Below the pieces are notes generated by a model. It was not told the origin of the DNA. It saw nothing but the letters and a program-made list of their open reading frames with translations, and searched no databases. DNA of 10,907 nucleotides from Verrucomicrobiota bacterium (GTDB lineage: Bacteria > Verrucomicrobiota > Verrucomicrobiia > Limisphaerales > JAHEOI01): the NCBI GenBank assembly GCA_018610125.1, contig JAHEOI010000287.1, forward strand, positions 1 through 10,907, read 5' to 3'. This document shows, piece after piece, positions 1 through 5,936 of the stretch (positions are counted from its first letter, which is position 1; every line of letters starts with the position of its first letter). The translations under genes and the position numbers were made by a program.

Positions 1-1
1 C

Positions 2-2821
2 TCAGTCTTCACGTTCGGGCTGGTCGATCTGCGGGCGCCGTCGGCACCGGACTATGGCGGTTGTGGCGCCGCGGCGCCTCTCTGGAACGCCCCCATGTAC
101 CATCATGCCTCGTGGAACGCCGAAAATCTCGGCAATCTCTTCGGGATCACCCTTGATGCGAGAGGCAACATTTACGTCGCGGCCCATGGTCTTTACGGCA
201 CCTATCGTCCGCTCCATCACCGTTATGGCACCCTCGGAGGAGGTGCCACAAGTCTTACCGCAGCAGGCACGGTTTACCGGATCGATGCGAGCACCGGCGC
301 AGCAAGCGTTTTTGCCGTCATTCCGGGGCAGCAGACGATGACGATCAATCCCTCTTTCACCTCCGGTCCCGGCCTCGGCAACATCGCTTACGACCCGCGA
401 AACAATCAGTTTTTCGTCTCGAGTCTTGAAGATGGCAAAATCTATCGCCTCGACGCTTCGGGAGCGATCCTAAATCACTTCGATCCGCTCGCAGCCGATA
501 ATGGCGCCTCTGGCATGCCGCCTCGTGAAGAGCGAGTCTGGGCCGTTGAGATTTCCAACGATCACCTCTTTTATTCCATTTGGAACGATGGCAATGCGGC
601 ATCTCCCGGAGTCATTCGTCGCATCTCGCTTTCGGGATCGGGAGACTTCGTCCCGAGCTCTGATGCGCCAGTGCTCAGCGTCCCGCCGCAAAGCTATGTT
701 TATAATGGCGGCACACCCGTAACGGACATCACGTTTAGCCTTGATGGCCAGACGCTGATCCTCGGCACCCGCACCATGTGGAAGGACACAATCGCTTACA
801 ATCACACCAGCGCAACTCACATGGCCACTCTGAACGGTGGGACGTGGACCGCGATACGCACACAAAGCACCGGCTGCAATTCCCTTCAGGGCGAGTCGTA
901 CGGCGGCGTCGCCTACGGCGAAGAGGGCGGCGTTCAAGAATCCCTCATCTGGGCAACCTCGGCAGACACGGCTGTCAACTATGGCCCGCACGGGCTCTTC
1001 GGAGTTAGGACTCCCGACTTCCCGGTCACTGGCCAGGCCAACAATTCGTTCAAAGTCCCGTACGACCCCTCCTTTGTCAACAACGGGCTCGACGACCGAA
1101 AAGGCTCCGGTGGGGACATCGAAATTATGCGCAAAGGCGCATGCGCCAAGATCACGGTTTCTCAAGTCGATTGTCCAGAAGACAAGGACCAACCATTCAC
1201 GCTCGATCTCGACATTCAAAATCTCAGCGGTTCGGACGCCCATTACCTCTGGCTCACTCCTTGTCCTTCATCCTCGCTGCCGTCAGGCGCCATCACAGCC
1301 CAACCGCAGCCGGCCGGGATCATCACCTTGCCGACACCGTTGGCTAGCGGTGACAGCATCTCGACCTCTATCTCATTGCCGGGAAATGTTGGGGGTGACA
1401 CCGTGTGTTTCCAAGTGACGTTGCTCAACAAAGAGGGCGACGAATGCTGTACCCAGAAGGTCTGCGTCGATGTTCCCGCTTGCGACTGCGCCGAGATCGT
1501 CAGGCGCAAGATCGATTGCGAGCTTCAGGCCGACGGCACGATCAAGTACACGATCACGCTTACAATCAAAAACCTCAGCCATTTGTCGTCCAATCCTTAT
1601 GGGATCGCCCACGTCTCGCTATTGCCTCCCACCGGGTTCTCGCCGACAGTTTATACCCCCTCCCCGAATCCGATCCCGCCTGGAGGGACCGGCACTGTCG
1701 AGCTCGCGTATTACGGGACGCCCGGACCAATCTGCTTTAATATCGGGCTCCATGATGAGAGCCTCGTCGAATGCTGTTCGCCGGCACCCATCTGTCTGGA
1801 GTTGCCGGAGTGTCCGCCCGGCAGCGATAAACCGGACACCTGCGCCCTCGAGGCGCGAGTGCCTTGTTCGCTCGAGTCCGACACCGCAACGATTCACTTT
1901 ACGGTTTGCAACAATTCCAACACGGCACGGACATACTCATGGTTCGCTGCCGACGCGACCGGAGCGGGTTGCTCGCAGAGCCTTGCAAGCTCCGACTTCA
2001 CACCGTCCAGCGGGTCGCTCGGCCCGATACCTCCCGGAGGATGCATGACAGTGCCCATCACCATCAAATGCGATGGCTTTGAGCCAGGTGATTGCGCCGG
2101 ATATCAGATCAGTGCCACATATCGCGATGAAGTCGCCCCCCTCGTCTGCAAGGGTGTCGTCTATCGACCGAAACCGGGTGAAGCGATCGTCACGGCCTTG
2201 GCTAAGGACGGCTTTGTCGCCGAGTTATCCCCGCACAATACCACTTCGTTGACCTTGAACTTAAAGAATCCCGACATGGAAAGGAAGCGTGTCGAAGTCT
2301 TCCTCCGGGACGCGGTCGGAGTCCTTGGGTTCTCCTCAAAAGAAGCCAAATCGCCGTCCCCGCTGTTCTCCCAAATGGTCGTTCTCCCGCCTTCCAAAGA
2401 GCAAGCCCTTGTCGTTGAGGCCCATCGACTTGATGATGGGGCAGGCGCCCTTGATTTCACCGATTTGGAGGTGTGGGCTAGCCCGGCAGAATCGCAACGG
2501 CGAGGAGAGGCGAGTCTGATCGCGCCCGTCCGCCTCTCGGGGGAACGGAGCGACCGCAACCTTTCGGTTGAAGGAATCCGCCTGGAGCAAGCGGACACGC
2601 CGCGGGTGGCCATGACGGTTTCAACAGTCGCCGGACGACAATACAAAATTGAGCATTGCCCGACGATCGGGAGGCAGTGGTCACTGTCGCACGCCACGAC
2701 GTCTGACGCGCATATAAAGCCTGACGGCTCCTTTGAGGGAACTGGAGGCAACGTGACATGCTACGTCGATTGCGACCCCGATTCGCCGACGATGTTCTTC
2801 CGCTTCGTGGAATCTCAATAG
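2..2821 (+). CDS. Secreted beta-propeller protein with three Cys-rich modules (5' partial)
   Basis: The reading frame is open from the left window edge, so the N-terminus and any signal peptide lie outside; 939 residues are visible, ending in TAG. Residues about 30-375 look like a beta-propeller of NHL/SMP-30 type, with repeated phrases such as 'GNIYVAAHG', 'GTVYRIDASTG', 'GKIYRLDASG' and 'VWAVEIS'. Residues 381-722 form three tandem Cys-rich, Ig-like beta modules with paired Cys motifs (ECC, then ICLELPEC or VCVDVPAC). The last ~70 residues (869-939) resemble the C-terminal module frequent in verrucomicrobial exported proteins. Many cysteines, often in pairs, imply disulfides and an extracytoplasmic location. 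The substrate or partner is unknown; a binding or cell-surface role is inference. The gene points toward the peptide operon but shows no functional link to it. An ATG at 95 is available but the frame upstream continues in the same style, so it is probably internal. Confidence 0.85.
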   Translation, partial: SVFTFGLVDLRAPSAPDYGGCGAAAPLWNAPMYHHASWNAENLGNLFGITLDARGNIYVAAHGLYGTYRPLHHRYGTLGGGATSLTAAGTVYRIDASTGAASVFAVIPGQQTMTINPSFTSGPGLGNIAYDPRNNQFFVSSLEDGKIYRLDASGAILNHFDPLAADNGASGMPPREERVWAVEISNDHLFYSIWNDGNAASPGVIRRISLSGSGDFVPSSDAPVLSVPPQSYVYNGGTPVTDITFSLDGQTLILGTRTMWKDTIAYNHTSATHMATLNGGTWTAIRTQSTGCNSLQGESYGGVAYGEEGGVQESLIWATSADTAVNYGPHGLFGVRTPDFPVTGQANNSFKVPYDPSFVNNGLDDRKGSGGDIEIMRKGACAKITVSQVDCPEDKDQPFTLDLDIQNLSGSDAHYLWLTPCPSSSLPSGAITAQPQPAGIITLPTPLASGDSISTSISLPGNVGGDTVCFQVTLLNKEGDECCTQKVCVDVPACDCAEIVRRKIDCELQADGTIKYTITLTIKNLSHLSSNPYGIAHVSLLPPTGFSPTVYTPSPNPIPPGGTGTVELAYYGTPGPICFNIGLHDESLVECCSPAPICLELPECPPGSDKPDTCALEARVPCSLESDTATIHFTVCNNSNTARTYSWFAADATGAGCSQSLASSDFTPSSGSLGPIPPGGCMTVPITIKCDGFEPGDCAGYQISATYRDEVAPLVCKGVVYRPKPGEAIVTALAKDGFVAELSPHNTTSLTLNLKNPDMERKRVEVFLRDAVGVLGFSSKEAKSPSPLFSQMVVLPPSKEQALVVEAHRLDDGAGALDFTDLEVWASPAESQRRGEASLIAPVRLSGERSDRNLSVEGIRLEQADTPRVAMTVSTVAGRQYKIEHCPTIGRQWSLSHATTSDAHIKPDGSFEGTGGNVTCYVDCDPDSPTMFFRFVESQ
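1142..2170 (+). repeat. Three tandem Cys-rich protein modules within the propeller gene
   Basis: Modules begin near 1142 (CAKITVSQVDC), 1487 (CAEIVRRKIDC) and 1841 (CALEARVPC). Each opens with C-x(7-9)-C, continues with an alternating hydrophobic stretch such as 'YTITLTIKNLS' or 'FTLDLDIQNLS', and contains a Pro/Gly-rich turn (IPPGG in modules 2 and 3). Modules 1 and 2 close with '[VI]CF.[VI].L', an 'ECC' and '[VI]C[VL][DE][VL]P.C'. Module 3 is the most diverged and lacks the ECC pair. Each is about 105-115 residues. The fold is inferred as an Ig-like beta sandwich stabilised by disulfides; no precise family can be named from the sequence alone. Confidence 0.7.
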
Positions 2822-2840
2822 CTTACAAAAACAACGCATT

Positions 2841-2881
2841 CGTTCCCTTCGTTCTTTGGGCGTTATCTGACGAAGGGAACG
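2841..2881 (+). repeat. Perfect 11-bp inverted repeat just after the propeller gene
   Basis: CGTTCCCTTCG (2841-2851) and CGAAGGGAACG (2871-2881) are exact reverse complements separated by 19 bases. GCA (2836-2838) and TGC (2884-2886) can extend the stem past a two-base mismatch. It begins 20 bp after the stop codon, the usual place for a 3'-end hairpin, but no T-tract follows on either strand, so it is either an RNA-stabilising 3' stem, a Rho-independent signal of atypical form, or a REP-like element. Confidence 0.55.
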
Positions 2882-3005
2882 CTTGCACCTCCGTGCGTTG
2901 ATCCGGGAACTTCGGCCCCCTGACGGAATTTCGCAGCTGGGCTCGGGCCACAGAAATCTGTGCAGTATCAGTGCGTCACATTTCCCATCCGAGCTGTTCG
3001 ATAGC

Positions 3006-3041
3006 GTTATTAAGCGTTCAAGAAATGCTTGCATAACTTTT
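3006..3041 (+). terminator. Weak hairpin with short T-tract
   Basis: GTTAT-t-AAGC (3006-3015) pairs with GCTT-gc-ATAAC (3027-3037) around an 11-base loop, followed by TTTT at 3038-3041. The stem is AT-rich with an internal bulge, so terminator strength is doubtful. Confidence 0.25.
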
Positions 3042-3111
3042 GAGCCGGAAGGCTGTTGCCGCACACGTTAGTTGCGCTTCCTCATGCTTACCGTCTAGGT
3101 TTTCCCTGATA

Positions 3112-3139
3112 GGGACGCCGTCATCGGTGTCCCACTTTT
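3112..3139 (+). terminator. Candidate Rho-independent terminator
   Basis: GGGACGCCG (3112-3120) pairs with CGGTGTCCC (3125-3133) over 9 positions, with one G-U wobble and a TCAT tetraloop, and TTTT follows at 3136-3139. This is the most terminator-like structure in the intergenic region. It lies about 290 bp after the propeller gene stop, so it would end a long 3' untranslated region, or a separate small transcript. Confidence 0.45.
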
Positions 3140-3226
3140 GCTGAGCTGGTCGGGTTGGCAGCATCCTTCCTTTCGTAAATCTTACCCTGACTCATTCCTC
3201 CGGCAGTCCAGAGGAAGCTCTGATCC

Positions 3227-3255
3227 TTGACAAGCCGTCGGTTTTTTGATTTTAT
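3227..3255 (+). promoter_or_regulatory. Candidate sigma70-type promoter
   Basis: A perfect TTGACA (3227-3232) is followed after 17 bp by TTTTAT (3250-3255), which matches the -10 consensus at 4 of 6 positions; TTTATT at 18 bp is an alternative. Transcription would start near 3262 and reach the ATG at 3292 with a ~30-base leader. The -10 is poor, so this is tentative. Confidence 0.35.
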
Positions 3256-3290
3256 TCATTCCTTAGTATTTCACTCCTCAAGAAACCGAC
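3237..3290 (+). repeat. Inverted repeat bracketing promoter spacer and start codon
   Basis: GTCGGTTT (3237-3244) and AAACCGAC (3283-3290) are exact reverse complements; a G-U and an A-T pair can extend the stem inward. The right arm ends one base before the ATG at 3292, and the left arm lies in the spacer of the candidate promoter. It could act as paired protein-binding half-sites or, if transcription starts further upstream, as an RNA stem that covers the ribosome-binding region. No other Shine-Dalgarno motif is visible. Confidence 0.35.
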
Positions 3291-3291
3291 T

Positions 3292-3627
3292 ATGAACGAA
3301 TTTGAAATCGAAGCCTGGCATATTCTAACAGCGTTTGGGACCGCATTACTTGCGATATTTAAGCAAGAAGTGCATCACATTGTAAGCGGGATGGCGATCT
3401 TGTGGCGTCGCCAACTCCCCCCGGGCCGGTCCGTGCAGATACAATCGGTCTCAGGTGCCTGGGAAGAGGTGGTAATCATAAGCTATCACGCGGAGATTCC
3501 TTTCACAAAAAGGGGTGGAGGCGTTCTTGTCCGACATCCAAACGGCGGCGATCAAGCTTATCGCGAAAAGATTCCACTGGGACACTGGAAACAGGTTCGA
3601 GCACGCGTCCCCGAGGACGGTGGGTGA
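3292..3627 (+). CDS. Small hypothetical protein, possible single-TM, MscS beta-domain-like
   Basis: 111 residues, ATG start, TGA stop. Residues ~8-35 contain a moderately hydrophobic helix (HILTAFGTALLAIF) followed by 'KQEVHHIVSGMAILWRR', then a beta-rich part with 'PPGRSVQIQ', 'GAWEEVVIISYHAEIPF', 'GGGVLVRHPNGG' and a basic tail 'EKIPLGHWKQVRARVP'. The order helix, 'GMAILW.R...PG..V.I', 'G.WEEVVII' and '.G.VLV.HPNG' loosely echoes the last helix plus beta-domain of mechanosensitive channels of the MscS family, but the protein is far too short to be a full channel and the match is only impressionistic. No clear ribosome-binding site precedes the ATG. It is convergent with the protease gene, with a 20-bp gap. 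The function is unknown; I consider the gene real because of its ordered composition and conserved-looking Gly/Trp pattern. Confidence 0.55.
   Translation: MNEFEIEAWHILTAFGTALLAIFKQEVHHIVSGMAILWRRQLPPGRSVQIQSVSGAWEEVVIISYHAEIPFTKRGGGVLVRHPNGGDQAYREKIPLGHWKQVRARVPEDGG
3606..3619. terminator. Small hairpin at the convergent gene junction
   Basis: CGTCC (3606-3610) and GGACG (3615-3619) form a 5-bp stem with loop CCGA, inside the last codons of the + strand gene and 28 bp past the protease stop on the - strand. It could serve both transcripts, but no T-tract follows on either side and the stem is short. Confidence 0.2.
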
Positions 3628-3647
3628 ACGGGCTCAACAAACGCGGA

Positions 3648-5069
3648 TTAGGAAGCCAGCAATTTGTTTAGATTCAATCTCCCGTATCCATAATCGGGAG
3701 TGAATTTTGCTCCTTTCATTCCTTCCACCTTATCGGCGGACTCCTCCAATTGTTTGCGAACATCCTTCGGGCTCAAGGTTGCGTCATTGGCCAACAGCAG
3801 CGCCACAGCGCCGGTCACGTGCGGGGCCGCCATCGAGGTACCGCTCAGGCTGTCATAATTCCGAGCTCGCGAAATGGCCGCTCCCGGCTCCGTCTCTCCC
3901 CCATCACTCTTGGCAAAAAATCCGGTTTGACCCGGATAGGTCGGAACCGTTGACCATACCCCCACACCGGGGGCACAAATCGAAATGTAATCTCCCGCGT
4001 TCGAGAAATAAGCGTATTCATCATCCACGCCGGTAGCTCCGACGGCAATGACCTCCTTTAATGCCGCGGGAAAAAGCGTCGGACTCCCTTGAAGGCGTTG
4101 GTTTCCCATAGCAGCCACGATCGTCACCCCCTGAGCCTCCAATTTCTCAAATAGTTTTTGCTCCGTCGGCTCAGGCTTCCCTGTACCGGCAACGCTCAGG
4201 TTTAAGGCTTGGACCCCGCCGTCAAGGCAAGCGGCCAAACCACGGCGATACATTACGGGATCGACCGTATATTCGAACATACTCGAATTGACCTGTTCGG
4301 GGGCGTCACCAAAGATCTTATACACCATCAAGCGGGGATTGCACAAACCATTGATCCCGATGCCGTTTTTATCCTTCGCCGCCAGTATTCCCGACACATG
4401 CGTTCCATGTCCGACAATGTCCTTGGCGTTGGGCGAATGTTTCAGTTTTTTGTACTCATGAACGGCCTTGTTTACCTGCCCTTTCAAATCAGGGTGTGAC
4501 GATTGAACAAAGGTGTCGAGAATAGCCACCTGTACCGTCGCCGCCTGTTTCACCGTCGTCGCATTAACGGCTTCCGGCCAGGAAATCTTTTTCAGATTCC
4601 AGCCGGTCGCCTTTGGGGGACTCTGTTGTGCCGATTTCTTCTTTTTATTCCCCGTGCCGCTCGCTCCTCCGAGTCGGCGTCGAGGGACCGGGCTGACCGA
4701 CTCCACGTTCGCGTCGCTTTCCAAGGCTTCCTTTAATCTTGGTATCGCCTCGTTGTAAGTCGTTTCGATAAGGTGGACGTCAGTCAATGGATGATCCGAC
4801 GGCAGATGCTCTTGGCTAAGCATGAGCCCCTCTGTCAACGGTGCCCTTTGATTTGTACCGACCCGCGCCTCATGGTGAAGCGGCGTGATTTGCTTCACCA
4901 ATCCGACAACCTCGTGAGCCCACACCATCTGAAGACCCGATGAAGGCGGTGACTCATCCTGTCTCTTACTTCGTTTTTGTTTTTTCGGCTTCACACTTTG
5001 CCGCATTTTTACGAGCAGCATGGAGTCGTGATGACTCGACGCGGGTTGGCATGTTAGGATCAATGACAT
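3648..5069 (-). CDS. S8 subtilisin-family serine protease, last gene of the RiPP operon
   Basis: 473 residues. The catalytic triad is visible: Asp185 in 'VAILDTFVQSSHPDL', His221 in 'VGHGTHVSGILAAK' and Ser412 in 'SLSGTSMAAPHVTGAVALLL'; the oxyanion Asn is probably N323 in 'AAMGNQ'. Residues ~45-130 look like an I9-type propeptide that ends 'ANVESVSPVPRRRL', followed by a Gly/Lys/Ser-rich linker (GNKKKKSAQQSP), so autoprocessing near 130-155 is likely. I see no convincing signal peptide or lipobox at the N-terminus, which suggests an intracellular or unconventionally exported enzyme. The ATG at 5069 has a weak ribosome site and lies 36 bp after the methyltransferase stop; Met17 and Met22 are alternative starts. 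From its place in the operon it may remove the leader of the modified peptide, as S8 proteases do in cyanobactin pathways; a secreted housekeeping protease is the alternative. Odd point: the Asp motif reads DTF, not the usual DTG or DSG. Confidence 0.9.
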   Translation of the reverse strand: MSLILTCQPASSHHDSMLLVKMRQSVKPKKQKRSKRQDESPPSSGLQMVWAHEVVGLVKQITPLHHEARVGTNQRAPLTEGLMLSQEHLPSDHPLTDVHLIETTYNEAIPRLKEALESDANVESVSPVPRRRLGGASGTGNKKKKSAQQSPPKATGWNLKKISWPEAVNATTVKQAATVQVAILDTFVQSSHPDLKGQVNKAVHEYKKLKHSPNAKDIVGHGTHVSGILAAKDKNGIGINGLCNPRLMVYKIFGDAPEQVNSSMFEYTVDPVMYRRGLAACLDGGVQALNLSVAGTGKPEPTEQKLFEKLEAQGVTIVAAMGNQRLQGSPTLFPAALKEVIAVGATGVDDEYAYFSNAGDYISICAPGVGVWSTVPTYPGQTGFFAKSDGGETEPGAAISRARNYDSLSGTSMAAPHVTGAVALLLANDATLSPKDVRKQLEESADKVEGMKGAKFTPDYGYGRLNLNKLLAS

Positions 5070-5105
5070 AGCGGTTTGTTAGTGTTAATTGCTTTCTTAA
5101 GAGGG

Positions 5106-5936
5106 TTAAGCCGGACTCTTCGTTCCGTGAGCCAAAAATCCGGTCATCATGACAAAGGCGTTCTCGGACTCCATGAACTCAATGTGGGCATTCCGCAGCG
5201 TGTCGAGCTCATCCGTTGTGACATAGCCTTTCTGCCATGCGGGCACGAGACGGTCGGGGCTGATCAACGGCTCAAAGGCCTTGAGACCATGCTCGTCACT
5301 ATGAGTGACAAACGCTTCCAAACCGGGAGCTTCAAAGCCCGCCATTTTAAGAATCCGCCACAAGCGTCGTCCGATCAGGCGAGATCCTTGGCGATCAAAC
5401 TGAAGCCGCTCGGCCTTTCGGTAGATAGGCTGTAATTCCCTCCGGAAAGGTTCGGCCACACCCCATAGCTCGGCATCCACATCGACCGCCGCAAACAGCC
5501 CGCCCGGCTTGAGGAGCTTGAGAATCGCACGACCTGCATCAACCGGAGCCTCAAGATGCTGAAAGAGATATCTCGCCAGGACAAAGTCATATCCCGACTC
5601 GCCAGGAGGAAGCGTAAAATCCTGGAACGGGCCGTGCCAGAATCGTAGTCGTTCCGGACTTTTTCCGGCCAGCCGTTGCTGAGCCATCTCCAGTAAATCC
5701 TTCCTGATCTCAATCGCGGTAATCGGACTTGCGGGAAACCCCTCCAACAAGCGTTCGGTCACAAAGCCGGGACCCGATCCTATTTCGAGGATGGAATGCC
5801 CATCGCGCAGGCCACATCGGCGAATGATCTGCTCTTCTTGCGTCCAGCCAAGCTTCACTTGGGCCTCCAGACGTTCCAGCTCGTTGGTGAGGCTTTTAGG
5901 AAGCTCTTCGGGTCGATAGGTCCCACTCTCCTTCAT
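5106..5936 (-). CDS. Class I SAM-dependent methyltransferase
   Basis: 276 residues, a normal size for a Rossmann-fold methyltransferase. The SAM-binding motif I is 'ILEIGSGPGFVT' (49-60), the acidic residue that binds the ribose hydroxyls is Glu76 in 'ITAIEIRKD', motif IV-like 'YDFVLARYLFQHL' is at 116-128, and 'LLKPGGLFAAVDVD' (141-154) is the post-motif loop. The first ~40 residues are a helical cap and the region after ~155 is a substrate-side insertion and tail. The ATG overlaps the P450 stop as ATGA, so the two are probably translated together. In this operon it likely methylates the azole peptide or a hydroxyl made by the P450; N-, O- or C-methylation cannot be decided from sequence, and it does not show features I recognise of the PznL-type N-terminal dimethylase. 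Confidence 0.9.
   Translation of the reverse strand: MKESGTYRPEELPKSLTNELERLEAQVKLGWTQEEQIIRRCGLRDGHSILEIGSGPGFVTERLLEGFPASPITAIEIRKDLLEMAQQRLAGKSPERLRFWHGPFQDFTLPPGESGYDFVLARYLFQHLEAPVDAGRAILKLLKPGGLFAAVDVDAELWGVAEPFRRELQPIYRKAERLQFDRQGSRLIGRRLWRILKMAGFEAPGLEAFVTHSDEHGLKAFEPLISPDRLVPAWQKGYVTTDELDTLRNAHIEFMESENAFVMMTGFLAHGTKSPA

Larger units (their letters stand above)
2822..3291. other. 470-bp intergenic region dense in inverted repeats
   Basis: No convincing gene is seen on either strand. At least six short inverted repeats are packed here: 2841-2881 (11-bp perfect arms), 2949-2962 (CACAG/CTGTG), 3006-3037 (GTTAT..AAGC/GCTT..ATAAC), 3043-3054 (AGCC with a GGAA tetraloop), 3112-3133 (9-bp stem) and 3195-3216 (TTCCTC/GAGGAA). 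A candidate promoter for the small downstream gene sits at the right end. The region may simply hold one or more terminators, but the density of stems leaves room for a structured untranslated RNA. A 62-codon TTG-start frame at 2883-3071 has no ribosome site or recognisable features and is not called. Confidence 0.6.

Noticed and set aside
470..1243. 257-codon - strand ORF inside the propeller gene
   Set aside because: It is fully antisense to a coherent propeller sequence; a long shadow frame is expected in GC-rich coding DNA.
2681..3064. 127-codon - strand ORF over the end of the propeller gene
   Set aside because: Its 3' part is antisense to a well-supported coding region and the product is Arg/Cys-rich without any family-like motif.
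3006..3076. attC-like arrangement (GCATAAC ... GTTAGTT with a GTTCAAG element)
   Set aside because: The two core sites are not complementary outside GTTA, the span is too short for an integron attC, and no integrase or cassette array is seen.
3679..3700. Inverted repeat CTCCCG/CGGGAG near the protease 3' end
   Set aside because: It lies in conserved coding sequence (the TPDYGYGRLNL stretch) before the stop codon and has no T-tract, so it is probably chance.
5020..5069. Lipobox-like 'LILTC' at the protease N-terminus
   Set aside because: Thr at -1, only six residues ahead of the Cys, and no charged n-region; this does not fit a lipoprotein signal.
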